The notes beneath the pieces were generated by a model. The model was not told the origin of the DNA. It ran no database searches and saw only the letters and a program-made list of their open reading frames with translations. Below are positions 28,830 through 38,300 of a stretch of 64,000 bases of DNA, in pieces. How positions within the stretch are numbered: position 1 is the stretch's first letter; the number at the start of each line of letters is the position of its first letter. The translations under genes were made by a program, and so were the position numbers. Source of the stretch: Methylobacterium bullatum (GTDB lineage: Bacteria > Pseudomonadota > Alphaproteobacteria > Rhizobiales > Beijerinckiaceae); contig LR743504.1 in the NCBI GenBank assembly GCA_902712845.1, forward strand, positions 2,826,001 through 2,890,000, given 5' to 3'.

Positions 28830-29771
28830 ATGGCGCGCGCATTCATCTTTCCAGGCCAGGGCAGCCAGGCCGTGGGCATGGGCCAGGCCCTGTCGGAGGC
28901 CTTCCCTCAGGCGAAGGCGGTCTTCGACGAAGTCGACGAGGCGCTCGGCCAGTCGCTCTCGACGCTGATGTTCGAGGGCCCGGTGGAGGAACTGACCCTC
29001 ACCGCCAACGCCCAGCCGGCCCTGATGGCGGCGAGCATCGCCACCCTGCGCGTACTCCAGGCGACACGGGGCCTCGATCTCGTCCGCGACGTGGCCGCGG
29101 TGGCCGGCCATTCCCTCGGCGAATACACGGCGCTCGCCGCCGCCGGGACTTTCACCCTGGCCGATACCGCCCGCCTTCTGCGCATCCGCGGCGAGGCGAT
29201 GCAGGGCGCGGTGGCGCCGGGCGCCGGCGCCATGGCCGCCCTCATCGGCGCCGATTCCGAACTGGCCGGCTCCATCGCCGCGGAAGCCGCCGAGGGCGAG
29301 GTCTGCGACGTCGCCAACGACAACGGCGCGGGGCAGGTGGTGCTCTCCGGTGCGAAAGCTGCCGTGGAGCGCGCGGTGGCGATCGCACAGGGGCGCGGGA
29401 TCAAGCGCGCGGTGATGCTCAACGTCTCGGCGCCCTTCCACTGCTCGCTGATGGTGCCGGCGGCCGAGGCGATGCAGGACGCCCTGACCCGGGTGGCGAT
29501 GAAGCCCCCCCTGGTGCCGGTCTATTCCAATGTCCTGGCCGCGCCGGTGCTGGAGCCGGCGGCCATCCGCCAAGCCCTCGTCGCACAGGTGACGGGCACC
29601 GTGCGCTGGCGCGAATGCATCGCCGCCATGGCCGCCTCCGGCATCGATCAGTTCCACGAGATCGGCACCGGGAAGGTCCTCTCCGGCCTCGTCAAGCGGA
29701 TCGCCCCCGGCGCCACCGCCACCCCCGTCGGCACGCCCGACGACGTGGCCGCCTTCCCGACGCTCAGCTGA
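28830..29771 (+). CDS. fabD: malonyl-CoA:ACP transacylase
   Basis: A 313-residue enzyme that moves malonyl from CoA to ACP. The active serine is Ser95 in G-H-S-L-G and the catalytic histidine is His204 in 'SAPFHCSLM'; 'FPGQGSQ' opens the protein. The long open frame back to 28320 overlaps the carbonic anhydrase gene and is rejected in favour of the ATG at 28830. It starts the fabD-fabG-acpP-fabF cluster, 14 bases before fabG. Confidence 0.95.
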   Translation: MARAFIFPGQGSQAVGMGQALSEAFPQAKAVFDEVDEALGQSLSTLMFEGPVEELTLTANAQPALMAASIATLRVLQATRGLDLVRDVAAVAGHSLGEYTALAAAGTFTLADTARLLRIRGEAMQGAVAPGAGAMAALIGADSELAGSIAAEAAEGEVCDVANDNGAGQVVLSGAKAAVERAVAIAQGRGIKRAVMLNVSAPFHCSLMVPAAEAMQDALTRVAMKPPLVPVYSNVLAAPVLEPAAIRQALVAQVTGTVRWRECIAAMAASGIDQFHEIGTGKVLSGLVKRIAPGATATPVGTPDDVAAFPTLS

Positions 29772-29785
29772 CAACAGGATTGCCC

Positions 29786-30526
29786 ATGTTCGACCTGACC
29801 GGCCGCAAGGCCCTCGTCACCGGCGCGACCGGCGGCCTCGGCGGCGCCATCGCCCGGGCGCTCCACGCCCAGGGCGCCACCGTCGCCGTCTCCGGGACCC
29901 GCGCCGAAGCACTCGATGCACTCTCGGCCGAACTCGGCGGCGAGCGCGTCCATGCCCTGACCTGCAACCTCTCCGATAAGGACGCCGTCGAGACCCTGGT
30001 GCCGGCGGCGGAAGCCGCCCTCGGCGGCCTCGACATCCTCGTCAACAATGCCGGCATCACCCGCGACAACCTGCTCCTGCGGATGAAGGACGACGAGTGG
30101 GACGCGGTGATCGCCGTGAACCTCACGGCCGCGTTCCGCCTCTCGCGGGCGGCGGTGAAGGGCATGATGAAGCGGCGCCACGGCCGCATCGTCAATATCG
30201 GCTCCGTGGTCGGCGCCACCGGCAATCCGGGGCAGGTGAATTATGCCGCCGCCAAGGCCGGCCTCGTCGGCATGACCAAGGCCATGGCGGCGGAGGTCGC
30301 CACCCGCAACCTCACCGTCAACTGCATCGCGCCAGGCTTCATCAGCTCGCCGATGACCGACGCCCTCAACGAGAAGCAGCGCGAGGGCATCCTCACCCGC
30401 GTGCCGATGAACCGCCTCGGCACCGGCGAGGAGATCGCGGCCGCGGCCGTCTACCTCGCCTCGAACGAAGCCGCCTACGTCACCGGCCAGACCCTGCATG
30501 TGAACGGCGGCATGGCGATGTACTGA
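29786..30526 (+). CDS. fabG: 3-oxoacyl-ACP reductase
   Basis: A 246-residue short-chain dehydrogenase. The cofactor motif 'TGATGGLG' is at 12-19 and the catalytic set is Ser140, Tyr153 and Lys157. It performs the NADPH-dependent first reduction of each elongation cycle. Its position between fabD and acpP identifies it as the fatty-acid-synthesis FabG rather than another SDR. The ATG at 29786 follows the fabD stop closely. Confidence 0.95.
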   Translation: MFDLTGRKALVTGATGGLGGAIARALHAQGATVAVSGTRAEALDALSAELGGERVHALTCNLSDKDAVETLVPAAEAALGGLDILVNNAGITRDNLLLRMKDDEWDAVIAVNLTAAFRLSRAAVKGMMKRRHGRIVNIGSVVGATGNPGQVNYAAAKAGLVGMTKAMAAEVATRNLTVNCIAPGFISSPMTDALNEKQREGILTRVPMNRLGTGEEIAAAAVYLASNEAAYVTGQTLHVNGGMAMY

Positions 30527-30546
30527 GCGGGTTTCTCGACAGGGCA

Positions 30547-30562
30547 GGCGGGAAAACCCGCC
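30547..30562 (+). terminator. short hairpin after fabG
   Basis: GGCGGG-AAAA-CCCGCC is a perfect six-base stem with a four-base loop, 21 bases after the fabG stop. No T-run follows, so it may attenuate or stabilise the transcript rather than end it; acpP starts 250 bases later. Confidence 0.4.
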
Positions 30563-30813
30563 GCGCAGGGAAAACCCGACGATTGTCCGGGAAAAAGCCA
30601 CGGCGATGAACGGTTTGTGAACCGGCTCTCGCCAGCGCCAAAACCCTGTGCTACCACCCCGGCTGCCGTGCGAGGGGGGTTGACGGTTCAGCGTGTTGCG
30701 GGTTCTCAAGACCACGCGCGATCGGACACCGGCCGCTTCCAGAGATCCGCACCAGCGGGACGGCGGCCACGGCACCTTCACCATCACGATCGAATAACCA
30801 AGGACCAAGAACG

Positions 30814-31050
30814 ATGAGCGATATCGCTGAGCGCGTGAAGAAGATCGTTGTCGAGCACCTCGGCGTGGAGCCGGAGAAGGTGGTCGAGGGCGCCAACTTC
30901 ATCGATGACCTCGGTGCCGACAGCCTCGACACCGTCGAGCTCGTGATGGCCTTCGAGGAAGAGTTCAACGTCGAAATCCCCGACGACGCTGCCGAGACCA
31001 TCCAGACGGTCGGCGATGCCGTGAAGTTCCTCGAGAAGAACTCCGCGTAA
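30814..31050 (+). CDS. acpP: acyl carrier protein
   Basis: A 78-residue acidic carrier protein. The phosphopantetheine attachment site is Ser37 in '[11 protein letters not shown]'. AAGGA sits eight to ten bases before the ATG. The gene has a long 5' gap (287 bases), which suggests its own strong promoter; acpP is usually expressed far above its neighbours. Confidence 0.97.
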   Translation: MSDIAERVKKIVVEHLGVEPEKVVEGANFIDDLGADSLDTVELVMAFEEEFNVEIPDDAAETIQTVGDAVKFLEKNSA

Positions 31051-31142
31051 GCACGACGGGACGGGCGGCGCGATGAGCGGGGTCCACGGGACCCCGCGCG
31101 CCGAACGACAGTGACATGACGGGACTGGTTCGGGATAACGCG

Positions 31143-32402
31143 ATGCGTCGGGTGGTGGTGACGGGCTTGGGTATGGTGACGCCGCTGGGAAGCGGGGTCG
31201 AGGCCACCTGGAGCCGGTTGATCGCGGGAGACAGCGGAGCGTCGCAGGTGACAGCCTTCGACGTGTCCGATCTCGCCTGCCGCATCGCGTGCTCGGTCCC
31301 GTTCGGAGACGGCAACGACGGCACCTTCAATCCGGACCAATGGATGGAGACGAAGGAGCAGCGCAAGGTCGATCCGTTCATCGTCTACGCCATGGCCGCC
31401 GCCGGCCAGGCGCTGGACGATGCCGACTGGCATCCCAAGAGCCACGAGGATCAATGCGCCACCGGCGTGATGATCGGTTCCGGCATCGGCGGGATCGGGG
31501 GCATCTACGACGCCTCTGTGACCCTGCACGACAAGGGGCCGCGACGGATCTCGCCGTTCTTCATCCCCGGACGAATCATCAACCTCGCCTCCGGGCAGGT
31601 CTCCATCGCCCACGGCCTCAAGGGGCCGAATCACGCGGTGGTCACCGCCTGCTCCACGGGGGCGCACGCCATCGGCGATGCCGCCCGGCTGATCCAGTTC
31701 GGCGATGCCGACGTGATGGTGGCCGGCGGCGCCGAATCCCCGGTGAACCGCCTGGCGCTCGCGGGCTTCGCCGCCTGCCGCGCCCTCTCCACCGGCTTCA
31801 ACGACCAGCCCACCAAGGCTTCGCGTCCCTACGACAAGGACCGCGACGGATTCGTCATGGGCGAGGGCGCCGGCGTCGTCGTGCTCGAAGAGTACGAGCA
31901 TGCCAAGGCACGCGGCGCCCGGATCTATGCCGAGGTGGTCGGCTACGGCCTCACCGGCGACGCCTATCACATCACCTCGCCGGCCCCAGACGGCGACGGC
32001 GCCTTCCGCTGCATGAGCGCCGCGGTGAAGCGCGCCGGAATACAGGCCTCCGACATCGACTACATCAATGCCCACGGCACCTCGACGCCCATGGGCGACG
32101 AGCTCGAGCTCAAGGCGGTGGAGCGCCTGCTTGGCGAGCATGCCGCCAAGGCCGCCATGTCCTCAACCAAGTCGGCCGTGGGCCACCTGCTGGGCGCGGC
32201 CGGGGCCATCGAGGCGATCTTCTCGATCCTCACCATCCGCGACGGCGTGATGCCGCCGACGCTCAACCTCGACACGCCCTCGGTGGAAACGGCCATCGAC
32301 CTCGTGCCACATGAGGCCAAGCGCAAGCAGGTGGATGTCGTGCTGTCGAACTCGTTCGGGTTCGGTGGAACGAATGCCAGCCTGGTGATGCGCCGGGTCT
32401 GA
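31143..32402 (+). CDS. fabF: 3-oxoacyl-ACP synthase II
   Basis: A 419-residue condensing enzyme. The Cys-His-His set is Cys170 ('VTACSTG'), His311 ('NAHGTSTP') and His348 ('VGHLLGAAG'). The start at 31143 gives the usual FabF N-terminus 'RRVVVTGLGMVTPLG'; the ATG at 31116 would add nine residues. It elongates acyl-ACP, including the step to cis-vaccenate, and directly follows acpP. Confidence 0.95.
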   Translation: MRRVVVTGLGMVTPLGSGVEATWSRLIAGDSGASQVTAFDVSDLACRIACSVPFGDGNDGTFNPDQWMETKEQRKVDPFIVYAMAAAGQALDDADWHPKSHEDQCATGVMIGSGIGGIGGIYDASVTLHDKGPRRISPFFIPGRIINLASGQVSIAHGLKGPNHAVVTACSTGAHAIGDAARLIQFGDADVMVAGGAESPVNRLALAGFAACRALSTGFNDQPTKASRPYDKDRDGFVMGEGAGVVVLEEYEHAKARGARIYAEVVGYGLTGDAYHITSPAPDGDGAFRCMSAAVKRAGIQASDIDYINAHGTSTPMGDELELKAVERLLGEHAAKAAMSSTKSAVGHLLGAAGAIEAIFSILTIRDGVMPPTLNLDTPSVETAIDLVPHEAKRKQVDVVLSNSFGFGGTNASLVMRRV

Positions 32403-32461
32403 AGACCCGGCCCGGTCCGACGTTTCGAATCGGATCAGCCGGGATCTCGGCGGGAACGACC

Positions 32462-33457
32462 ATGCCGCATTACCGCTCGATCCAGGCCCTTCGCTTCGTC
32501 GCGGCCCTTCTCGTCATGGCGTTCCATCTGGCCGACGGGAACTTCATCGTCGGTGCGGTGGGCATCGACATCTTCTTCGTCATCTCGGGCTTCATCATGG
32601 GGACGATCGGCGTCGGGGAGACGCCGTCGACCTTTCTCGCGAAGCGGATCATCCGTGTCGTGCCGCTCTACTGGGCGGTGACGCTGTTCCTGAGCGCGGT
32701 GTCCGTCCTGGGCGTGTTCAGCCGGATCACCGTCGATCCGCCGAGCCTCGCGAAGTCCCTGCTGTTCATTCCCTATTTCGAAGCGGGCGGCGATCTCTGG
32801 CCCATCGTGCCCGTCGGCTGGACCCTGAACGTGGAGATGCTGTTCTACGCAATCTTCGCGGCCGGGCTCGTCCTCGGGATGCCGATCCGCTTCGCCGCCG
32901 CGTCCCTCACCCTGCTGGCGCTGGCGGGCGCGGTCTTCCAACCGTCGGACGCGATCCTTCGGCAATGGACGACGCCCCTGCTCCTGGAATTCGCCGCCGG
33001 GCTCGCTCTCGCCACTCGGGTTCAGCCCTCGGGCGCCGGCAAAGGCTTGGCGATGCTCGGTATCGGCGTGATCTGGGCCGGAGGGCTCGCAAGCCTCGGA
33101 ATCTACGACCAGCAATTCCGCCTGCTCACCTGGGGTGTACCGGCCTTCCTCATCGTCTGCGGCGCGCTGGCCATCGAGCGGGCGGGAGGGTGGCCGTCCG
33201 GATTGCGTGTTCTGGAGATCGGCGGCGACGCGTCCTATTCGCTCTACCTCCTCCACGGCATCGTCATCTCGCTCATGACGAAGATCCTCGGGACCACGCT
33301 GACCGCCAAGGTGGCCACGGCCATGATCGCGATCGTGCTGGCCCTCGCCTCGCACCGCCTGTTCGAGCGCCCGGTGGGGGCCGTCCTCACACGCTTCGTG
33401 AAGGCACGCCGCAGAGCGGTGGGGAACGGCCACGCGGCGGTGACGACGGAGCGATAA
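32462..33457 (+). CDS. acyltransferase 3 (OafA/YrhL-type) membrane protein
   Basis: A 331-residue polytopic protein of the Acyltransf_3 family: 'IQALRFVAALLVMAFH' with the conserved Arg and His in helix 1, 'IDIFFVISGFIMG', 'RIIRVVPLYW', and about ten membrane segments. It likely O-acylates a surface sugar or lipid. It sits between fabF and mltG, where many relatives have those two genes adjacent, so it may be a later arrival. The acceptor is unknown. Confidence 0.88.
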   Translation: MPHYRSIQALRFVAALLVMAFHLADGNFIVGAVGIDIFFVISGFIMGTIGVGETPSTFLAKRIIRVVPLYWAVTLFLSAVSVLGVFSRITVDPPSLAKSLLFIPYFEAGGDLWPIVPVGWTLNVEMLFYAIFAAGLVLGMPIRFAAASLTLLALAGAVFQPSDAILRQWTTPLLLEFAAGLALATRVQPSGAGKGLAMLGIGVIWAGGLASLGIYDQQFRLLTWGVPAFLIVCGALAIERAGGWPSGLRVLEIGGDASYSLYLLHGIVISLMTKILGTTLTAKVATAMIAIVLALASHRLFERPVGAVLTRFVKARRRAVGNGHAAVTTER

Positions 33458-33691
33458 TACGCCTTTTTGCCACAAAACCGGTTCAATCCCGCTCGTACAA
33501 CCCGCCCGCCCGGGTGTAGTCAGGTTTGACGCACGGATCCCGAAGCTTCTTGGCGAGAAGCCCATCCATGCGCCGGCACCTATTGCCTGAGTCTCTTGGC
33601 CTGAGTCTCGCGCCCCCCGGTCGGCCAGGACGACACGACGGCCGCATCGTCGGGCCGAGACAAGGTTGGCGAGAGGCGAGGCCCGAACAGG

Positions 33692-35074
33692 ATGTCCATG
33701 TTCTTCCGCAAGCGCAAAGACCCGGAGCAGGCGGCGATAGCGGCCCCGTCCGACGAGCCGTCCATGCCGCACCGGGTGTCCCCGCGCAGCCCCAGCGAGG
33801 CGATCAAGCCCACGGCCGCGCCGCCCCCGCCAGACCGCCCGGTGCGCGAGCGTGGCGGGTTGCTGAGCACCATCAGCGGCCTGCTCACCGCCGCCGTGGT
33901 CCTCGCCATCGCCGCGATGATCGGCGTGACGCTGTTCGACCGGCAGATCCGCGAGCCCGGCCCGCTGGCCGCCGACAAGGTCGTGGTCATCCCGCCCCGT
34001 AGCGGCACCTCCGATATCGCCGACGCCCTCAGCCGCGAAGGCGTCATCGCCCATACCGCCCTGTTCGAATGGGCCTCTCGCTTCTCCGGCAAGGCCCTGA
34101 AGGCCGGCGAGTACACATTCAAGGCCCATGCCAGCATCAGCGACACGATCGAGACCCTGTCCACCGGCCGGCAGGTGCAGCACGCCATCACCTTCCCCGA
34201 GGGCCTGACCTCCGAGCAGATCGTGGTGCGCCTCAACGACAACGACATCCTCACGGGCGACATCAACGAGATCCCGCCCGAGGGCTCGCTCCTGCCCGAC
34301 ACCTACAAGTTCGAGCGCGGCGCTACCCGCCAGCAGATCGTCAACCTGATGCGCACCAAGCAGCGCGAGGTGCTGAACCAGATCTGGCTGCGACGCTCGG
34401 CCGAGATCCCGGTGAAGACCCCGGCCGAGATGGTGACCCTGGCCTCCATCGTCGAGAAGGAGACCGGCCGGGCCGACGAGCGGCCGCGCGTGGCCGGCGT
34501 CTTCGTCAACCGTCTCAACAAGCGGATGAAGCTGCAATCGGACCCCACCATCGTCTACGGGCTGGTGGGCGGGCGCGGCACCCTGGGGCGCGGCATCCAG
34601 CGTTCCGAGATCGACCGGGCGACCCCCTACAACACCTACGTCATCGAGGGCCTGCCGCCGGGCCCCATCGCCAATCCGGGCCGCGCGGCGCTCGAGGCCG
34701 TCGCAAACCCGTCGCGCACCAAGGACCTCTATTTCGTCGCAGACGGCACCGGCGGCCACGCCTTCGCCGACAGCCTGGAGGGCCATTCCCGCAACGTCGC
34801 CCGCTGGCGTCAGGTGGAACGCGCCCGCAAGGAGACGCCCACCGACGCCGCCCCCGTGGACAAGGCCGAACCGCCGTCCGATCCCTCGGCGGTCCCGGGC
34901 CGGGCCTCGGCCTACGCGCCGGACGGCACCAATTTCGCCGGCGGCGCCCCGGACCCGTCGACCCCGCGCCCGAAAGCCTTCGACGCGTCGGAAGGCACCA
35001 AGCTCGACCCACTGCGTAACAAGACCTTCGACCTCAACTCGGCCAAAAGCGTCCCCGCGCTGAAGCCGCAATAG
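33692..35074 (+). CDS. mltG: endolytic murein transglycosylase MltG
   Basis: A 460-residue YceG/MltG protein. After a cytoplasmic Pro-rich tail there is one membrane helix ('GLLTAAVVLAIAAMIGVTLF'), a LysM-like region, and the catalytic domain with 'EGSLLPDTYKF' and the active Glu in 'ASIVEKETGRADERPRVAGVFVNRL'. It cuts nascent glycan strands. The C-terminal 90 residues are a Pro/Asp/Ala-rich tail. Start at 33692, with a second ATG two codons on. Confidence 0.93.
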   Translation: MSMFFRKRKDPEQAAIAAPSDEPSMPHRVSPRSPSEAIKPTAAPPPPDRPVRERGGLLSTISGLLTAAVVLAIAAMIGVTLFDRQIREPGPLAADKVVVIPPRSGTSDIADALSREGVIAHTALFEWASRFSGKALKAGEYTFKAHASISDTIETLSTGRQVQHAITFPEGLTSEQIVVRLNDNDILTGDINEIPPEGSLLPDTYKFERGATRQQIVNLMRTKQREVLNQIWLRRSAEIPVKTPAEMVTLASIVEKETGRADERPRVAGVFVNRLNKRMKLQSDPTIVYGLVGGRGTLGRGIQRSEIDRATPYNTYVIEGLPPGPIANPGRAALEAVANPSRTKDLYFVADGTGGHAFADSLEGHSRNVARWRQVERARKETPTDAAPVDKAEPPSDPSAVPGRASAYAPDGTNFAGGAPDPSTPRPKAFDASEGTKLDPLRNKTFDLNSAKSVPALKPQ

Positions 35075-35091
35075 GGCACTGCCGTCACTCT

Positions 35092-35110
35092 CCTCCCCCT
35101 TGTGGGGAGG
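35092..35110. repeat. G/C hairpin between mltG and yicC
   Basis: CCTCCCC (35092-35098) pairs with GGGGAGG (35104-35110) around CTTGT. It resembles common intergenic CCTCCCC...GGGGAGG repeats of GC-rich proteobacteria and may also slow transcription. Confidence 0.5.
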
Positions 35111-35143
35111 GAGGTTCGCACGCCCGACTAAAGTTTAGACATC

Positions 35144-36022
35144 ATGATTCTATCCAGCATGACGGGCTTTGCCCGCACCACCGGCATCACCGGCCCGGTG
35201 CAATGGGCCTGGGAGGTCCGCAGCGTGAACGGGCGCGGGCTCGACGTACGCCTGCGCGTGCCCAACGGCCTAGAGGCGGTGGGCGAGGTTGCCCGTAGCG
35301 CCCTGCAGAAGACCCTGACGCGGGGCCAGTGCCAGCTTTCGCTTAACCTCACCCGGCCCGAGACCAAGGCGCGGGTGCGGATCAACGAGACCCTGCTGGC
35401 CGAGCTCGCCGCCGCCACGGCGCGCGTTCCACGCCCCGAAGGCCTCGCCCCTGCCTCCCTCGATGGCCTGCTCGGCATCCGCGGCGTCATCGAATCCGAG
35501 GACGAGCCGGCGGCGGAATCGGACAGCCTCGCCCATGACCTCGCCGAGGGCGTGGTCCGGCTCGTGGCCGACCTCGTGGAGGCGCGCCGCGCCGAAGGTC
35601 GCCAGTTGCGCGCCATCATCGAGGGACAGCTCGTCGCCATGTCCCGCCTCCGCCACGCCGCCGAGGCCTGCCCCGGCCGCCAGCCCGAGGCGGTGAAGGC
35701 GCGCCTCGCCGCGAGCATCGCCGCCTTGATGGAGGCCGGCGGGCTCGATCCCGACCGCCTGCACCAGGAAGCCGTCCTCATCGCCGCGAAAGCCGACGTG
35801 CGCGAGGAACTCGACCGTCTGAGCGCCCATCTCGACAGTGTCGGCGAGTTGCTGGCCAATGGCGGCGCCATCGGCCGCAAGCTCGATTTCCTGGCCCAGG
35901 AGCTCGGCCGCGAGGCGAATACCCTCTGTGCGAAGGCCGGAGACATCGCGTTGTCGCGGATCGGACTCGACTTGAAGGCCGTGGTGGAGCAATTCCGCGA
36001 GCAGGTTCAGAACGTCGAGTAG
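35144..36022 (+). CDS. yicC: YicC-family endoribonuclease
   Basis: A 292-residue YicC protein: the N-terminal 'SMTGFARTTG' and 'WEVRSVNGRGLDVRLRVP' and the C-terminal 'RKLDFLAQELGREANTLCAKAGD' are both highly diagnostic (YicC_N and DUF1732). E. coli YicC has been reported to act as an RNase. The ATG at 35144 or the one five codons later could be used. It precedes gmk by 11 bases, a common pairing. Confidence 0.92.
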   Translation: MILSSMTGFARTTGITGPVQWAWEVRSVNGRGLDVRLRVPNGLEAVGEVARSALQKTLTRGQCQLSLNLTRPETKARVRINETLLAELAAATARVPRPEGLAPASLDGLLGIRGVIESEDEPAAESDSLAHDLAEGVVRLVADLVEARRAEGRQLRAIIEGQLVAMSRLRHAAEACPGRQPEAVKARLAASIAALMEAGGLDPDRLHQEAVLIAAKADVREELDRLSAHLDSVGELLANGGAIGRKLDFLAQELGREANTLCAKAGDIALSRIGLDLKAVVEQFREQVQNVE

Positions 36023-36033
36023 GTTTTTCGGAC

Positions 36034-36687
36034 ATGCAGGCCACGACGATCGGGCGGCGCGGGTTCATCCTCATTCTGTCCTCGCCCTCGGGAGCGGGGA
36101 AGACCACGCTCACGCGCGCGGTCGCCAGCGACCCGAAATGGGGGCTCGACCTCTCGATCTCGGTGACGACGCGACAGCGCCGGCCCTCCGAGATCGACGG
36201 CAAGCACTACAACTTCATCGACCGCGAAGCGTTCGACGCCCTGCGCGGCGCGGACAACCTCCTCGAATGGGCGGAAGTCCACGGCAATTTTTACGGCACG
36301 CCGCGCCGCCCGGTGGAGAAGGTCCTCGGTGCAGGCCGGGACATGATCTTCGACATCGACTACCAGGGCACGCGCCAGGTGCGGGCGAAGCTCGCAGAGG
36401 ACGTGGTGACGGTGTTCATCCTGCCACCGAGCCTCGCCGAATTGCGACACCGCCTCGAACGCCGGGCCGAGGATTCGCCCGAGACCATCGAGAAGCGCCT
36501 CGCCAATTCCCGCGTCGAGATCCAGCGCTGGAACGAGTACGACTACGTCCTCGTCAACGACGACCTGAACGACGCCTTCGCCAAGCTCCAGGGCATTCTC
36601 GTCGCCGAGCGCCTCAAACGCACCCGCAACACCGGCCTGTCGGATTTCGTCGACGGGCTTCTGGCCGAGCCCGACCGGATCGCCTGA
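36034..36687 (+). CDS. gmk: guanylate kinase
   Basis: A 217-residue nucleotide kinase converting GMP to GDP. The P-loop is 'SSPSGAGKTT' and the GMP-binding region reads 'SVTTRQRRPSEIDGKHYNFI' and 'EWAEVHGNFYGTP'. It forms a pair with yicC upstream and is followed 13 bases later by a glyoxalase-fold gene. Confidence 0.96.
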   Translation: MQATTIGRRGFILILSSPSGAGKTTLTRAVASDPKWGLDLSISVTTRQRRPSEIDGKHYNFIDREAFDALRGADNLLEWAEVHGNFYGTPRRPVEKVLGAGRDMIFDIDYQGTRQVRAKLAEDVVTVFILPPSLAELRHRLERRAEDSPETIEKRLANSRVEIQRWNEYDYVLVNDDLNDAFAKLQGILVAERLKRTRNTGLSDFVDGLLAEPDRIA

Positions 36688-36700
36688 GGAGCCGAGCCTG

Positions 36701-37090
36701 ATGTCGACACCCGACCGGACCATCCGCTTCGACCAGACCTGTCCGATCCTGCGCATCTTCGACGAGGCGAAGGCACGCGAGTTCTATATCGACTTCCTCG
36801 GCTTCCGCCTCGATTGGGAGCACCGCTTCGGCAACGACTTTCCGCTCTACGCCCAGGTGTCGCGCTCCGGTCTCATCCTGCATCTCAGCGGCCATCACGG
36901 CGATGCGACGCCGGGCTCCACGACCTTCGTGCGGATGACCGGGATCCATGATTTCCAGCGCGAGCTGATCGCCAGGCACTACATCCATGCCAAACCGGGG
37001 GTGGAGAACCTGCCCTGGGGCCTCGTCATGACGGTGACCGACCCGTTCGGCAACGATCTCCGCTTCTGCGAGGCGCCGCGGGACTCGTAG
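36701..37090 (+). CDS. glyoxalase/bleomycin-resistance-fold protein
   Basis: A 129-residue VOC-superfamily protein: 'QTCPILRIFDEAKAREFYIDFLGFRLDWEHRF' at the N-terminus and 'VMTVTDPFGNDLRFCE' at the end are typical of glyoxalase superfamily and Ble-like proteins. Metal ligands are not certain, so it may be an enzyme or a drug-binding protein. GGAG lies upstream of the ATG. It is probably co-transcribed with gmk. Confidence 0.82.
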   Translation: MSTPDRTIRFDQTCPILRIFDEAKAREFYIDFLGFRLDWEHRFGNDFPLYAQVSRSGLILHLSGHHGDATPGSTTFVRMTGIHDFQRELIARHYIHAKPGVENLPWGLVMTVTDPFGNDLRFCEAPRDS

Positions 37091-37102
37091 GCTTTCGCGG
37101 GC

Positions 37103-38164
37103 TCAGCCGCGCGGCGGCACGATCGTGGCCCGGCGGGCCTCCAGGGTCTGCCACAGGATCAGGGAGGGCAGGCCGAGCACCACGTCCGGCACGCGCTTGG
37201 CAAGGGACAGGGCGATGGCGGTGCCGGGATCAATGCCGAACAGGCCGCCAACCAGAACGAACCCGCCTTCCTGAACCCCTAATCCGCTCGGCACCGGGAA
37301 GGCCGCCGATTTGATGGCTTGGCTCAACGCCTCGATGATGATGACTTCGGCGAGGCCCACGCCCTCCACGCCCATGCAGGTCAGCGCGATCCAGATCTCC
37401 ACGGCGCCGAGCATCCAGGCGAGGAGGTGCAGGACGACGCCCTGAAACAGCAGGGGCCAGCGCTTCGGAGCCCAGACCGTATCGAGGGCGCCATGCACAC
37501 CCGCGTCGGCAGGCGCCGAGCCGGGGACGGCCTCTTCCTGGTCGCGCAGGAAGCGCCGAGCGAGTTCGTCGATGCGGCGCTCGACACCCCGGATGAGCGG
37601 ACTGCGCTGGAACAGAAAGAAGGCGGCGAGCACGATGGCGGTGACGCCGAGCGCACGCAGGGCCCAGGCCGCGAGGGATGCGGCGGACTCACCTTCCATC
37701 TGCATCAGCAGGGCCACGCCGATGAAGACGAACAGGGCCTGCGTGCCGACCTGGATCAGCATGTCCACCAGGATCGAGGCCGCAGCGAGCGTGCCTGGCA
37801 CGCCCCAGAAGGTGAGGAGCCGCCCGCCGACGACGTCACCGCCAACGGAGGCCACCGGAAGGAGCACGTTGATCCCGTCACGCACGAAGCGGAGGATGAG
37901 GAACGCCCCCGCCTCGGCGGTGGCCGAGAGCCGGTACAGCACCCGCTCCCATGCGAAGCCGCAGAGGGACAGGACGACGACGCGCATCAGCACGATGCCG
38001 GCGAGCCCGACGATCCCGATCCGCCCGAAGGCATCCGTCACCGAGACGATATCGTGGGTCGCCACCAGCCAGATCGCGAGGCCGAGACCCAGCACCGTCC
38101 CCAGGACGGGCAGGTAGCGCAGGGCCTGTCTTCCAATGCCCGCTCGGGCGGGCGGAGGCGCCAC
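37103..38164 (-). CDS. lysylphosphatidylglycerol synthase-like (HpnL/UPF0104) membrane protein
   Basis: A roughly 353-residue protein with about eight membrane helices and the LPG_synthase_TM hallmarks: 'RFVRDGINVLLPVASVGGDVVGGRLL' and 'IKSAAFPVPSGLGVQEGGFVLVGGLFG'. The family includes flippase-like MprF membrane parts and HpnL of hopanoid loci; no hopanoid genes are in view. The start is uncertain: no ATG fits, the GTG at 38164 or TTG at 38179 are candidates, and a longer frame to 38323 runs through a hairpin repeat. Confidence 0.78.
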   Translation of the reverse strand: MAPPPARAGIGRQALRYLPVLGTVLGLGLAIWLVATHDIVSVTDAFGRIGIVGLAGIVLMRVVVLSLCGFAWERVLYRLSATAEAGAFLILRFVRDGINVLLPVASVGGDVVGGRLLTFWGVPGTLAAASILVDMLIQVGTQALFVFIGVALLMQMEGESAASLAAWALRALGVTAIVLAAFFLFQRSPLIRGVERRIDELARRFLRDQEEAVPGSAPADAGVHGALDTVWAPKRWPLLFQGVVLHLLAWMLGAVEIWIALTCMGVEGVGLAEVIIIEALSQAIKSAAFPVPSGLGVQEGGFVLVGGLFGIDPGTAIALSLAKRVPDVVLGLPSLILWQTLEARRATIVPPRG

Positions 38165-38233
38165 GACGCGGCGGGTCAAAGGGCCGGACTTCTGAAATGG
38201 ACGAGCGCCAAGGGAGACGATCCTCTCTATGCA

Positions 38234-38300
38234 GGTTTCGCAGACATGGACCGCGGTTCTGCGATGAAAAAACCGCGACACATCAAAGATGTCGACGCAT
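38234..38300. repeat. dispersed hairpin repeat, copy 3
   Basis: GGTTTCGCAGA (38234-38244) pairs with TCTGCGA and AACC (38258-38264, 38271-38274), followed by CGACACATCA, which is shared with copy 1. It lies in front of the HpnL-like gene; the second hairpin is not clear in this copy. Confidence 0.55.

Noticed and set aside
32435..35071. 878-residue minus-strand open frame
   Set aside because: It covers the acyltransferase and mltG genes on the other strand; Arg/Gly/Asp/His-rich translation with no motif.
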